NCBI GenBank assembly: GCA_945910005.1 | Contig: OX246738.1 | Location: 26,823,303-26,887,302 of the forward strand | Direction: 5' to 3' | Length of the DNA: 64,000 nt | Source of the DNA: Isoperla grammatica | Taxonomy: Eukaryota > Arthropoda > Insecta > Plecoptera > Perlodidae | Part shown: positions 33,895 through 47,894 of the stretch, in pieces | Position numbering within the stretch: position 1 is the stretch's first letter | Layout of the letters: every line of letters begins with the position of its first letter | Notes under the pieces: model-generated | What the model saw: only the letters and a program-made list of their open reading frames with translations | The model's database searches: none | Told to the model about the DNA's origin: nothing | Program-made: the position numbers and the translations under genes

Positions 33895-35687
33895 AATTCG
33901 TCTCATCGACATTTCACGTTTACAGCTTGAACGAACGTTTTATTACAGATTTGCGTACAAAAGCAACGGCGAGGACGTTTGTAGATTCACCAGGGAATGT
34001 CCCTATGACAGTGTGATTATGTTAGTGGCCATTGTATTGAAAACAAAATTAAATCTTTTGAATTTGTTTTATTCAAACTAAAATATTGTAGGCTAATTGA
34101 CTATCAACACCCTCGATATTTTTTTAATTTGGACGTCTTGCAAGTGAGAGCATGATTCGTGAGTATATCGAGGATGGGTTGTGGATTTGCAACATCTTCA
34201 TGTTACCTCCCCCACAGTGGCGGCTTGACCGTGTGCATTTCAGCCGTGGGTGGTGGGTGGGTGGTCGGAAGGGGGTGGATTGCTTCCTCTACACTCGGCT
34301 ACGTTATTGCCCTCGTTATTATACTTTTCATACCCTCATATTTATTATTATTATATATTATATTACCCATAGTTGTCTATTCGTGTTTGCTTTTCATGGC
34401 GATCGTCCTCGAGATAGTCGATTTTATTAGTAGTACACATTAATTTTATTAAGTACAGATGAAACGAGTCTCGCGGTCGAATTTGAATACACTTACTTTT
34501 TGCAGTTATCTCGGTGCAATAATAGGGTCTTACGATTCCCGCCAAAAATCAGTTCTTCAAATTTATTTGGTAGCCCGTCGATTAAATTTATGTGATTGTA
34601 GTTATTTTTCGCCAAAATGCCTCGGTTTCCACATTTTTGGCCCTGTATTCTACGTCTGGGTCTGTGTTTTTATTCGATGCCGCGGTACCTCGCGGTACAC
34701 AAGCATGCATTGTGTTTGTCAAACCTGGAATTCACAAACTGCGACTGATTTCAAATAAGTGGTGGGAATTTCCTCTTTCTAAAATAACTCTGTTCATATG
34801 GATTTCCATCATATTATAGCGTATATTATTCACAGTTACAAGTTTACCGGTGTGCTGGCTATTTTGGATATTGTGTTATAATAATTTATATTTGTATATT
34901 TAAAGAACATAGGCCTAGGCCTAGTCTTTATTAGATTTGTTTAAAATTTATTTTAAATTTTGTTGATAAAATTAAATTTTAAAAAGCGATTTTTACGCTA
35001 ACAACCCTTTTGCGCAAAAACTGACACCAAACAAAGAAACACGTAATTTAAATAAATGATACATTGACTCTAATTTCATTGAATTGAATATCATTATTTT
35101 CGTTTTTGTTTTAAATGTTAGATATTATATATAATTCAAGTTGGGTGGCCTACATGTTAATGCCTAAGTTTCCTTTGAAACGCATGAGGCCCGCACACTA
35201 GGACGCTAAAAGATCTGCTAAAACATTATACATATATAATAAAATGGGGTTCCGACCCACGCAACCAGGGCCATTTAGTCCCGCGGCGCCAGTGGCTGCC
35301 AAACGTACCCTTGTCCTAGCACTGGTAGAACAGGAAAAGCCTTTCAGAAGTCTAATGTACGGACAATATCGATCCGAGTTCCTTCCTTAGAGTTCGCAGA
35401 AAAACTTGTAACCATATGCTGCTGTTCTAAGTGCTCTTTTAAACTTGTATCCAATTGAGTGGAATTCAAAATAGTACTCTGTTATTTTATGAGAATGAGC
35501 ACCCTAATATAAAATGTCAGTTTACAGCCCTTACAAAATCGTTGACACTTCTCTTTTTTTGTGTAGGCCTACCTCCATCGCTGTGGACATAAAAGTCATA
35601 CTGGATAGGTTAGGTAGGTTGACTATTAACAGACTGGCTTGTTTACATCGTGATCTTCAATTCTGATAGCAGACTATTTGTGTGGGT

Positions 35688-35713
35688 GGGGGGGGGGGGG
35701 GGGGGGGGGGGGG
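35688..35713. repeat. G26 homopolymer
   Basis: Twenty-six consecutive G followed by AGGAGGAGG. On the plus strand this could form a G-quadruplex; the exact length may be uncertain in assembly. Confidence 0.9.
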
Positions 35714-38212
35714 AGGAGGAGGTTGAACAAACACTAAACCTGCATAGTGATGACGTTATTTTCAAAACATTCACTTCAAAACCAGGGATTGTAAGATTAC
35801 AACAACCCATTGGCAATTTTAAAGATAATTGCAAGTAGGGACTTAATATTATTATTATTATCTATTTATCAATATCAGACATTGTCTACCAATACCAACT
35901 GTATGCTTGTGTGGAAGATTAACATAATATCAATTACATCCACTAGGGTGGGCATACATCTAGCAGTGCTAATTGATTCGTATCGGACCGGATAGTGCAA
36001 TCAATACTTACATATAAATGAATTCGATCCGTTTGTAAATTTGTAGCCTTGTGACACTTATGATCGCGACCGGTTCCGCCACTAGGAGATAAGGCATGGG
36101 AAAGAAGTGAAATGGCTGGCAGACACCACCCAGTAGGAAATAATGATCCACTGTCCAGGTTTTAACATAAACACACTTCGAATAATAGAAGTTGCAATTC
36201 GAGTTTGTACACAATATTGCTTGCTGAACATGTTTTTTCTTTTTTACTTTCTTTGAGGTATAGAATGTTTATTTTAGTGTTGCCTATAATCATCTTTAAC
36301 GTTTTCGTAGCTATCACACATATTGGCAAGCCGACAATCGCCTACTATTTGACTTGCATAGTTACAACAGAGATGTTTCTCGTTAATCCGTCGTTTAAAA
36401 TGAGTATATCGTAAACCTAACATAGGTAGGCCCTATGTTCCATACAAGATCAACCTCTTTTGAAAATAGCTAGGAAATAAATGGAATGGATGGAACAGCA
36501 AAACGTTTACGACGGAAAGTAGAAGGTAAAATATGTTATCCTACCATAAAAAACTTACTAACCTTCACGCGGCTTACTGATCCATTGCCGGGCTGTAAAA
36601 TGTTCCCACGTAGAACATTTCAATACATCAATATGTGTATTATAAATATACGTGGCCCCTATAGATATATAGATGGATAATCGCCAGTAAATTATAACAC
36701 GTAGGGTATTCCAAACTAATGGGACGTGGTTAAATAGATTTAAATCATTCATGGTTCCGAGTATACACGTTTCCGTTTAGATAATATGAAATTGGTAACC
36801 TCTCTTCATCAAATTCCCTGGCTTCCAAGGGCTATTTGGTCGCTCGCTTGGGGAATATACGTGTTTACGTCTTTCACGATCGAAATTTCCATTCGTCCCT
36901 CGATTTTCCTTTTGGGAATTTTGTCAAATAAAGCTTCCGCAGTATTTTACCATGTTGGTTGTGGATATTCGACGTTCCCCTCGACAACCACTGGCGTCAA
37001 CTAATAGACGACATTTTGTCTCAAGAACCTGCCTGGCGTTTTTAATAAAACGCCCCTGAACAGTATTCCCCATCTTAGATAGTCCTAAGGGTCGGTCTTC
37101 AAGCTGTGGGGGACTTATATTCAACTATGGATGAGCTCGTTGAATTCACGAAATCTTCGGGCACACGTTTTTAATTATTGAGCAATCTCAACTATCAACA
37201 TCTGAACGAAGCTTGTGAGTTTCAATTCTGGTGGTATTCGCTTAATTAGTCTACGTGACGGTGACTTGACATATGGGATGGGCATACCAACGTTTTCTAT
37301 GGAGTTATTTTTATAACGGCGAGCGAAATGAATTCCACGGAATTCAATAGTCAAAATGTCGGTTTCAGGTTGTATGCTTTTTATTCGTCGCGTACATGTA
37401 GCAATTGCAGAGGTTGCCAGAGACGATAATTGTTTGAAGCATCCATTCATGTCCATACCAAGCGGGTTGGATAATGTAACGTCATAGCATGCAAAACAAA
37501 ATCATCTTGCAGCCGCATTCAAACAAGTATTACGTAAAACAATACGCCCACTTTTCGTAACGATTCCTAAAACGTTTTAAGGATTCAACAAGTTTTTGTT
37601 ACCGTCAGTAATAACTATAATTATTTCAAAAGTCAAAACAATTACCAGTATAGCGTGCTGATCCACCACTTTAGAAACATACATCCATATGTATAGTAAC
37701 TTATTGGCGACTCTTTTTTGTAGCTTATGTAATTGAATAGAACAAAAAACCCATGCGTTGAACTTTGTGACAATTGAGAACATAACTGTGTGTGATACGC
37801 GAGCACAAGCACACTATCTATACTGCATGGATGGAGCTTCAGTCTTCACCTCCTCACTTTGCACGGCTCAGGAACTCGGATCAGAGACACTCGCCTATTG
37901 TAACGTTCTAGATTAGTTCCTAGTACGAGTTTGCAATTTGCATCCGTCTACATTAAAACAGACATCAAAGTCCTTTCGGAGGATCATAAACGCTTTCATC
38001 ATTATCTCCTTCACTGTTACTTAGTACATGTATAAATAAATATAGCGTGTGCGTATGACGTATAGATGCAGGGGGCAAAGCAAACTTATACTAAAGTAGA
38101 TTTGGGTGTTAACATCATGGTAGTAATGTAACTGTTTAGTCAAATGTTCGTGTGCGAATTATGTAAAACAAATATTACATTTTGCGTAATAAATATTGAT
38201 TTTTCCTTCGTG

Positions 38213-38229
38213 CCCCCCCCCCCCCCCCC
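38213..38229. repeat. C17 homopolymer
   Basis: Seventeen consecutive C, so the minus strand has the G run. Confidence 0.9.
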
Positions 38230-39605
38230 TTCCTAAGTCATATTAATTAAGTTGTTTTCAAGGATTATAAGCGCGTACTGCAGCTTTCGTTCAGCGGTCT
38301 GTTCTATGTCTGTATCAGTTCGCATTACGACATTTGATCTCAATTACATGCTTAATCACAGTTAATTAGGCTATACAAGCGTTAAACGAGTTAAACGCCA
38401 TCAAGTGTTTGGTCTTGATTACTAATCGGAATTAACTTTGGCAGCGTGAACTGATTGAACTGAGATGCTGGGCGACAATGGTTTGCGCGTACATTGCTTG
38501 CGGTGGTCTTGATCGACTAATTATACGGCCTTGGCATCCTTTACAAGATTGCAGATGTCACCGGGGGTGGTCTAGGTTAATCACGGCAGGCTACGTTTAC
38601 GTCCGGAATAGGGTGGTGCGAGATTTATTCTCAGTTTACAAGAACTGCGACAAAAAATCAAAGCTGAGAAGTGTAATTTGTTATGCACAATTTATGTTAA
38701 CTTTAGTGTGGCATGTGTTTCAAACGTTTTTCTTGTTTTATTTCAGACCTGCGCCAAGTTTTGGCTCTGCATCTGTGTGTGTGCAATTTGGTATAAGATT
38801 AATTTTTTAAATATACTTGTTGTTGGTGAAAGGAGTAGACAAATTGGTAAGGGTATCCAAAGAATAATTGCCACGTATAGTTGGGAGGTGCCTCTTCTTG
38901 GTTGTATTAAGGCAGTGAAAAAGTGACATTGTAGGCCTGCGGCGACCGCACTCAGTCAGTACCCGTGTACATAACTCTAATCGTCACGACTTGTTGAATT
39001 GTAGTTCAATAGTTTTTATTCACATAACGGCATAATTAGAGTCTAGGTTCTGTACATTTCCGGTAGCTCTACTTTCAATCCCTTGTCCAGAGCTCTTGTA
39101 CTTGCCAGTTGCCACCCTGCTGCACCTACTACGACCGTCGTACGTTCATGTAATTGTACACGCCAGGTATTGTACACAAAGAAAGGATTTAATTCGATGT
39201 TATGACATTCATTCAAGTTGAATAAGATTTTTTCTCACAAGATTTTAGTTTTTGATAGTCGTCTTGGATTAAAACGTTTTCCTCCTGGCAATCTAATTAG
39301 TATATTAGTCAATCTACGTTATTTTGTGGCCCCTCGTCATCAGTAGTAAATCTTCCGTAACGCAGACTGCGTTGTCTTGACTTAAGTTATCACCGGCAGT
39401 CTTTGACAATTTAAACACACCAACTCTTCAGAGCGGACGATTTCTTTGGCAAATTTCCACGCTGAGATACACAATTAAGATTTAAGATGAGCTGACACTT
39501 TGGATGTCTTGTCACAACAGTATCACAGAACTGGCAGTAGGGAAACATCACCAGCTTTGAGTGAAATGTGGTCACATCCATATCATGGGAAGTATGTTAC
39601 TTCTC

Positions 39606-39700
39606 GCGTCCCGTACCGTATGTATCTCCCGCACCGTATGTACCTCTCGTGCCGTATGTACCTCCCGTGTCGTATGTACGCACGCCGTATGTACGTATGC
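39606..39700. repeat. 18-bp minisatellite (CGTATGTACCTCCCGTGC type)
   Basis: About five imperfect units, each with CCGTATGTA and a CTCCCG / CTCTCG spacer. It is open in several frames, giving MYLPHRMYLS-like false peptides. Confidence 0.88.
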
Positions 39701-40489
39701 AAACTATGCTAATCGAGACGTCAGTGGGTAGCATAGACGAAGTTGAAAAGCACCACACGACAACATGGAATTGTGGTGTACTAGACCAACCTCTAATCGA
39801 CAACCATGGAAAACCAAGTTCATACTTAGAAAATTGGAACAAACATATTTGGAATACGTGGGAAGTTATTTGCATGAAGTGTGGAAATAATTCAATCATA
39901 ACATGTCATATTTAAAATACGCATTTTGCCCTTGAGCGTGTCAAGGCCGTTTGTATGGTAGTTAGTTGTCTGTCTACCACCCATACCATTCCACATACGA
40001 TTTTGACACTCGTGTTTGGATTTAATGTTCATTATGTAGAATAAACAGGTGAGCAAAGCAGTTTTCTTTTAGCGGTAAGGCCCTACAGTAACCACGACGG
40101 AGATATAACATACGTTACCATTCTCTCCCTCGTTCTGATTTAATTTCGAAGAATATGACAAATTGCAAGCTCTATATAAGTTGATGACATAATATTTTAA
40201 ATTATTCTCTCCAAACTGAAACCCTTGCCATTGACAAAGCAACCTCGAAAAAGGGTTGACCCGTTGGTCTGTCCTGGGGTTAGGGTAAAGGGGAGGGGTG
40301 GGAGGGGGAAGTAGTCCTCACCCCTCAGTCAGTTTCACTGCCACGCTTATATGAGACTGTGTCCCATTGGCTTATCTACCCCCCTGACACTGCAGTCTGC
40401 ACTCACTCGGACAAGCTTTTCCTGATGTGCTCCTTTTTAGGTGACTATATAGTATTTGGACAGCTAGGAATTGGAATTGTTAGTAGAAC

Positions 40490-40595
40490 ACAATCCCAGG
40501 GGAAAACCTTCAGTCAGGATTGCCGGTGGCTGGAATCGAACCGGCGACCTCCCGAATTAGTCTCGCGTCTCAACGCTGAGCTATCTCTTTCGGTA
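40490..40595 (-). mobile_element. tRNA-derived SINE family A, copy 2 (best preserved)
   Basis: On the minus strand: GATAGCTCAGCGTTGAGACG (A box TAGCTCAGCG), then GGTTCGATTCC (B box, complement of 40532-40542), then CCACCGGCAATCCTGACTGA and AGGTTTTCCCCTGGG. A- and B-box spacing is as in a tRNA head, and the tRNA-unrelated body follows. The fold is not a complete tRNA and the copies are dispersed, so a SINE is the better call than a tRNA gene. Confidence 0.82.
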
Positions 40596-40599
40596 ATCA

Positions 40600-43226
40600 C
40601 ACTTCTGTTGTTTGCGCTCCCAGGTATCTGAATCCCGACATGACGTAAGACGTTGGGATGCCAACTAAGCCCGTTTCGCATTGTCTAATTACCTGTTATT
40701 ATTCACCACGGCTTGACAGGGTCAAGTTTGTCATTCCTCATTCTTTAAATGCCATTTTAAGCTACAAATGAAAATAAAACCAGTTCTCTATGTCGGCTTT
40801 TTCACATTTAACAACCAAACACGATCTTGTAAGTTTAATTGTTTTTCATGGTTTTGTTGAGGCGAGAGGTGCTCTCGTTCTGAAGAGCATGCGCGAACTG
40901 TTGAGCCAGCAAAGCAAGCAAACACAGCATTATTATTATTATTGTGCCAAATATGGTCAGCCGAGGAGGTCAACCGCAATCATTTCACTGGTTTGTAAAC
41001 ATGGTCAGTGGGCAAATGTGTACTAGTTTCCACAATATTGAGGTAGGTTGTGGCTGTATTGGAATCCACCATCACTGAATTAGAATCGAGCAATGATCTG
41101 GTGATCATTTTGTCAATAGACAGTTTTTAAGTCAATACTGTTTTTGTTATTGTTGGTTTGTTTGCATTCGCTCGAAGTAGTTTTTTTTGTAGTTACATTT
41201 AATAATAATTTACTGTCATTTCTGTACACTATTTTGAGTAAAGAATTAATTTTTACATATTAAACGTATACAATAATACTGCTCTATGTGGTGTACAGTG
41301 GAGGTGTCACCCTTGGTAGCATTCTACGCTCTTTGAGGGGTGCTTATGTAGATAATTTATGGAAGGTGCACTGAGGTATTTAATCTCGTTATACTTCTTA
41401 TAGTCTTTATATTATATGCGTGCTTAAACATACCTAGTAGGACTTCGAAGGTTTTTTTGTGCCAGTGCGTTGAGCAGTGAAAGGTTATTTGGTTCGGAGA
41501 AGTAATATTTTAAAAAGCTAAATATTCTCTATCTCTATACCAACATAATGGCTGTGCAGGTGAGCTTGACGTTATTGGCTATCAAGTTGGTACCACATTG
41601 CGGAGAATATAACCGGTTGGACGACTATAGGCATCACTTCCCACTTATTTCCTCATCTGTTCATTAGGAATCAATCGAACTTCGACACACAACGGACGGT
41701 CTATGGCTATCGGCCAGTGATTAATCAGTCAGTTAGACACATTTAACATATTGTAATCTAGTGCTTCTCTCGTTACTCTCTTCGACTTGTGCACAAGGTG
41801 TCATAATACTCGGTAGGCATTATGAATGCAAGATGGGCATCGGTATTCTTTTCCTTTCATCCAGTTCTTTTTACTAAACAGAAGCTTTCAATCCAACTCC
41901 AGAAACAAGATTTATTATTATGATTTCTTTCAACCGAGAGAAGTATATACGTGTTAGCTAGACTCGGATGGAAGAACAACGGCGCATGTTATGAATTTAC
42001 CTCGGTTCCGAATGAAATGAATGAATGATGATGACACTAGGGCCACATCAGAAGAGGGCATGCACGCAAACGACCCACGTGCACGGAGGGAACCCGTCGT
42101 AAATACAGCCAAGAAAATTAAATGGTTTTGATGTGGATTCCTGAGCGTTTCTTCTACTTGAAATTGTTTAAATATTTTAAACAGTCGGTCGTAGGATGGT
42201 GGAATCGGACAGAGGTCATGTGGACACGGTGTTGATATTGCGTTGCGACCTGCAGTGGAATCCAATGTGAAGATGATACGAAATGACTTGTGTACTTCGG
42301 TAAAAAGTGTAACCTTGAGGTCTAGAGCCATGCGTGCAGCTGAGCGCGAGACATTTAAAAGTATTCAAAGTAATAAATCAAGAGTAAACGAGAGAAGAGT
42401 GGGGTGGGTTTTAAACCCGAGATGAATGTCTAATAGATATTGACTAATATAGGTGATCGATTTGCTTCATTAACCAGCTCGCTTTGCTTGTGGGTATCCT
42501 TGTATAATCGCCCTCGCATCCCGCGCTACACATCTTAGTCTGGACCAGTTTGGTTCCGTGGGTTGCGAAGGTAATAGCATTCAATTTCCACTCTGACTCA
42601 CGTAGGTAGATGTAGAATGGAATAGACAATACATACATTATTCATTCATTCACGGCGGCCGAAGGCATTTCAAGTCGGCCCGTTGCGTGAGTGTGTGGGG
42701 CAGTGTGACCCAAATTGGGTAGTCATCAGCGAGAATAGGCAGCTACTATTTATTTGTTTCCAGTCACTTGGTAAATAAATTTGCTTGAATGTAATTCATA
42801 AATTTTACCTTTACACATTGCTAACCACCTAAAGATTCTTGACAAATTAAGGCAAACCTGTTCTCGATTGTAGCTATGCCTGGGTGCCGTGGGCTCATTT
42901 TATAGTTTATAGTTGGGAGGACTATGTCTCTTCGACTTTTATTACGCTGGACTCGATTGATGGAATGCATCAATCAGTCCAACTAACCAACCACTTCAGT
43001 AGACCTCGGAACACTGACACGGGATCAGTAGCGTTTAACTGTACATCATTCAAGACCGCGATGTGTTTACTGTAAAGATGTTTTGTTTTTCGTTATCCGC
43101 TTGCCTCCAAACGGGCGGTATAGTCTCACCATTGACTTATAAAATAGTAACTTGGGTCTCATCCATGGTCTTACTATAAAAGCCTCCCGAAATTAACGTG
43201 CACTACCTTGGAAATAGCTTGGAATA
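40600..43226. other. No gene seen
   Basis: AT-rich sequence. A 125-codon minus-strand frame at 41954-42331 has no recognisable domain. Confidence 0.45.
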
Positions 43227-43328
43227 CTGGATTAAAAAGTTTCAAATATTTTGGTATATATTTTGGTAATATTTCGGGCATTTGTAATTAATTCGTAATG
43301 ATTAAAATATTTAAAACTTTTAATCCAG
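43227..43328. mobile_element. Short AT-rich inverted-repeat element (MITE-like)
   Basis: CTGGATTAAAAAGTTTCAAA at the left and, on the opposite strand, CTGGATTAAAAGTTTTAAAT at the right, over 102 bp. The arms pair for about 30 bp with a few mismatches. No target duplication is clear. Confidence 0.65.
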
Positions 43329-43819
43329 GCTTTGTTTTTACGAAATAATATCATGCTAATTTATCACTTTTTCTATATTGTGTAGCCATGTAGCTACACA
43401 CCACAGTAAGCTGTAGATGGAGAGGTTACCTTACCTTTTTACCATCACAATAGGTATAATATGTAGTGAACTAGCCGATGCAATAATGTAAACAAAGAAA
43501 GAAATAAACACGCGTTCAGCCTGCAGCCCTGAATTCTATACAAAGTCTAGCCCACGTATTATTTCGCGTACAAATTGAAACGCAACACCTTTTATATAAC
43601 AATACGTTGTGTATTCAGGATATCAATAAATCTAGTAAACTTGAGCACCAAATAATTAACATTTTCGAATTCCTTTTATAAGTTGGGTGGGTGCGTTGAC
43701 CTCATTGGTGCAGGGAGACCACTAAGTGGTTGATTAACCACGGGGACGTTCAACGGTGATGCAACTAACATGGCTTCCCAGCTACACTGTCGTTGCCTGA
43801 AGACAGTGGACCCAAGAAA

Positions 43820-44323
43820 CTACGACATGAGCGCATTGTAGCTCCATGATTGCGCATTTACTACATCATAGGTGATTGTTTGTGCCGTGTCTTCCTGGCG
43901 GGATGTTGCGATTGTTTTGTCGCCGAGGTTTCTTCTTGAGGGATCGAAGCTTGACGGCTCGAAATGACTGGAGGCTCTTTCAGCCGTATCGAAACGTTCA
44001 CTATACTGTATGATGCTGGAGCCTGTAACATTGTGAGATAGTCGAATGTGTATATTATTATATATGTATTGCTGTTTAGCGAACAGGAGCAGATAATATT
44101 GCATAACACTTCCAACATGTATATCGTTAGTTAATTCTTCTGCACAGCAAGTATATAACATTAAGAGGGTTAACGTTAATTTTCTGCAGTACACATGGGC
44201 GGGCGATGATTCATTTCTAATAACTCTCAACATAATCAATTTCTGCAATATTAGTTTTGTTTTTAAATATCTTTGTTTTAGCTCGACGGGTATTTTTACG
44301 CATTTTATAACGAAAGCAGACAC
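43820..44323 (-). other. Unrecognised 167-codon open frame
   Basis: This is the longest non-repeat frame in the right half of the window. It begins MSAFVIKCVKIPVELKQRYL and has a serine/arginine-rich C-terminal half. I recognise no domain. The frame has AT-rich codon use like the surrounding non-coding DNA and no clear promoter or splice signals. It is more likely a chance frame or an old element than a gene. Confidence 0.15.
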
Positions 44324-44631
44324 ATCAGAAGAGAACGCAAATTAAAAAGAAAACGGTCTTTTAAATTTTGAAATACTGATAGAAAATGTCCTCTTCAACA
44401 CAGATATTGTTTCTGAACTGTTATTCGGGGTTGAGGGGAGTCGAGGGTGAGTGAGAGTATTAATCTGCAGTGCAAAATGTTGCATCCTCGATTTAACGTA
44501 AAATTATGTTTCAGTGAATCGTGGTCAGACTATTATTAAGATATATTTTCATTTGTACTGTTAAAACATTACATTTTTTTTTAAATTTTCGAAATATTCA
44601 GAAACATGATTTGTTTTACGATTTCAACGAA

Positions 44632-44684
44632 AATTTCGCGGCGCCCCTAACAGACGTTCGCGGCACCCCAGTTGGGAATCACTG
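44632..44684. mobile_element. Terminus of a hAT-like element (one end only)
   Basis: GCGGCACCCCAGTTGGGAAT then CACTG, which on the other strand is CAGTGATTCCCAACTGGGGT, the widespread animal hAT end type. The opposite end could not be located, so the element is truncated or its partner end is too diverged. Confidence 0.65.
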
Positions 44685-44699
44685 CAACCTTAGAAGTCT

Positions 44700-47607
44700 C
44701 TAACGCAATATTATGTCGTCAGTTTCTTCTATAGCTACCTAGCCAGTATCTGGTTATTACCATGCTTGTAAATAACATAGCGCGTGTTATGTTATTTGTA
44801 GATTAATTAACACTTATCATGCATTGGGCGTGGTTTTACTAACCGTTACATGTAATCATGTATGCCTCAAAGAGATTAAGCGTGTTCAAGACAGGGAGAT
44901 TAAAATAAGAGTTTAATTCTTAATCGTGTCTTAAAAACGTGAGAGAAAATTAAAATTTGGAAAGTGGGCGTGTGTTTGTAGTTTTTTACAGTTGTATTAG
45001 ATCAGTGGACATATGTTTTCATCGTGATTCAATTAAAGCTCATTCTATGATGCATCCTTGATTTAAGACTAATTGTGTGTAGATTGTGAAAATACCTATA
45101 CCACTGAGTAATACCATTGTATAGTTAAAAACATTGACAAAAATTGTCTTACTTGTTTTGTTTCTTCAGTTGTCAAGATTGTTCACAATGGTTTTTCGTG
45201 TTCTCAAAATTGTTTATAATTTGTTTTTGGTGTTCTAAAAATGTTTCGTAACAGTTCACAATCACTGCCGTGACTATACCTGGACATCGGAAATGTAACA
45301 ACTTTACATACGATCGAGTAAACTTGCAACAACCGCCTTGTAGAAGAGGCATAACCAGTGACTGTCCGTGTAGAGCGAATGCACTATGCACTGTTCACTA
45401 TGCACTGTTCACTATGGAGTTGGATCTGAGTTTGAGAGACGCGACGTACGTGTCCATTACTTTGCTCGTACACAGGGATGCCTACAGCTGTTCTCAAACA
45501 CATTCATTTTAACTAGTTTGTGGGAAAGTAGTCACGCGACGGCCGAACGTGGTTTCCAAGGAGTTGCTATTCTTGTTTCATAACCTAACATACACCATAC
45601 ACTATACACCATACACCATACACCATACACCACGCCACGTACACATATTATTTTTCGACGTGTTTCTCTGCACTCGCCCAACGACTCACAAGTCTGGTAT
45701 AAACGTAAGCGTTCATAATAGATATTTTTGGGCACGTGCCCTCTCTTGGCCGTAACAGTTATGCTCATGCAGTGCATGAAAATACATTTGCACAAACAAT
45801 AAAAAATAAACATTTTTTTAATACTATATACTTTATGATAAAATGGTGTTTCTACTTTGTGACCAAACATGCCAAATTGTTTTTACAATAAAAGTAAAAT
45901 TTAAAACTATATGCATGGGTCATTAATGTCATCATTTAATTTTACAGATGATAGCAAGTATTATAGGCTAATTGTAAAAAAACGACACTGCAACCTAGAA
46001 TCTAAATAAATGTATCTGCATTTCCGTTTCTTGCCAGTATAGCAGGTTGAACATGTGGATTCAGGAAGGTTGCGGGTTGATTAGGAAATTAGGAAACCTT
46101 GCTAAAATTTAACGCCAGCTAGCTGTTCCGTTACTCTTGACACACAATAACTAACAAGACGAGGCATAATCATTTGCAGTGGATAATCGTAAAGTACAAA
46201 TTGATTATTATTATTATTATTTTATTTAACTATTAGCATAACATTCCCATACTACACAGACAAGAAATCGTTCTACATCAATCAACAATAACGTGATATT
46301 CTATAGTAAGAGAACACTGATGCAAATTGTTAAGATAACAGAGAGGGCGGAGGAATATTTTACGAAACGGTTAGAAAAGTCTATGATTGTTCACCCATAT
46401 TATAAGACTGCAATCTTCAAGAAACGTCAACCTCCAAGAATAATAACGATTCGAACATTGTCATGACGGTGTAAGTTCTAGTCACAGTGTATTCGAGACT
46501 GTAGCGAACCATGATACAATGATATTATGGTATATCCTTAGACCATGGTAGCGAACATCAGAGGGGAAGAAGATTTCAAGCTAATGTAATGGTAAATTAG
46601 CACATGCGTATATAATGCGTGTACGCGTTTGACGCGCATGCGCTTGCGTGTTACCAGACCACTTAGTTCCACTTGGAAGGCGTGTGTAATTAAACGCGGA
46701 GGAGATTGACAGAGAATCGCGTGTAATTAGATTCTTGGTGTCAAGTGTGCACTGCAGTTTCATAATGAGATTCTCTTTGATCGTTCTCGCTTACTTACAA
46801 GTGAATAGTTTCTTAGCTGTCTGTAGGCGATGACGTAACATCTTACATTGTGCACGGTGTGAGTTCGAGTTCATTTCGTTTCCAACTCTTGATGTCTTTG
46901 TTTGAGCTAGAATGTAGTATAACTTGCATTCTCAGTCAGCACTCTAAATGAGTTCAAACGGCCTCACCCCCGTGGCCTCCTCGATTGTGGAGTCAACAAT
47001 AAAATGCTGACAAAGTTAGTAATTCTTATAATACCTAATGTAATGTATGTTTTGTGTGTGTGTAATGATGTTTTCAATCAACCCCGCACCCTTCTCGAAT
47101 CTGTAATTCAAAGTGACATCATTCTCGTTCAACATAACGTATTGCGCTGCGGCAACGGAAATGCAGATATCTCGATTCTAGCTGAGATTCTATAGTGGTG
47201 TGTATTTTTACGTTTATATTTTTAAGATAATGTTTGCATTGGGATTTGAGCTTTGATGACTGTTCATAATTCGGTGAATTTGAGGAGGCAGGTCTAGCAC
47301 TTTCAGACTTGGGGCTTCAGACAAAAGTAACAGGTTTTTGACAGTTGACCGAGAACAGTTTTGTTAATAGGGGGAGTTATAGGTCCAGATTAATTTGCTT
47401 TTATGTCACATCCATCGATATTAAATTAATTCGCGAGCTATGTGCTCTATACTGCCGTTCGTGGGAAGATAATGTGACCTTGACTAACACAAAGGCAAGG
47501 TCAAGCAAAACCGTGCGCGTTTTTGCGTTTTGCAGGATGCTTCGAATTTTGTTCTTATAGCACATTCTCGTTAGTCATCCTGTTGCAGTCTTATTCAAGT
47601 TTATGTA
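44700..47607. other. No gene seen
   Basis: AT-rich sequence with two small tandem patches: TGTTCACTATGCAC units at 45380-45415 and 9-bp ATACACCAT units at 45589-45632. Confidence 0.45.
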
Positions 47608-47615
47608 TTTTATAC

Positions 47616-47886
47616 CAGAGGTTTCCAAACTGTGGTCTGCGGACCCCTGGGGGTCTATGAACATCCACAGGGGGTCCACGAAATTCGGTACAAATGAATT
47701 AATTATTGTACACCGAACGTTCTATTTTATGAGATTTTTAGCAGGGGTTGTGGGGAGGAGAGGGCGTGGGTATGCGTACTAACTACTAATAATGTTAATG
47801 AGGGTAGGTCTAATAAATTATAGCATGGCAGGGGTCCACAATGCTTTGCAGAGATTTAGGGAATTCACACGCTTGGCAACTTCATA
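47616..47886. mobile_element. Non-autonomous hAT-like element with 8-bp TSD TTTTATAC
   Basis: Left end CAGAGGTTTCCAAACTGTGG followed by TCTGCGGACCCCTGGGGGTC, a very common animal hAT-type terminus. An 8-bp repeat, TTTTATAC, occurs just before it (47608-47615) and again at 47887-47894. The right end, on the minus strand TATGAAGTTGCCAAGCGTG, is only weakly similar to the left. The size would be 271 bp. The left end is firm; the right boundary rests mainly on the repeated octamer, which is AT-rich. Confidence 0.65.
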
Positions 47887-47894
47887 TTTTATAC

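Larger units (their letters stand above)
32559..39605. other. Probable start of intron 1 of the LRR gene; no exon seen
   Basis: Starts at the GTAAGT donor. I looked for leucine-rich-repeat patterns in the open frames on the plus strand and found none. It holds a 16-bp-stem inverted repeat (33831-33894), a G26 tract (35688-35713) and a C17 tract (38213-38229). Frames at 33431-33691, 34152-34443 and 38478-38926 are unrecognised. The intron assignment is inferred. Confidence 0.4.

Noticed and set aside
40571..40595. Possible functional tRNA gene on the minus strand
   Set aside because: A and B boxes are present, but the sequence does not fold into a full cloverleaf and matches other dispersed copies; a SINE is the better explanation.
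43820..44323. 167-codon minus-strand frame as a gene
   Set aside because: No domain, AT-driven composition and no splice or promoter evidence; listed only as a low-confidence frame.
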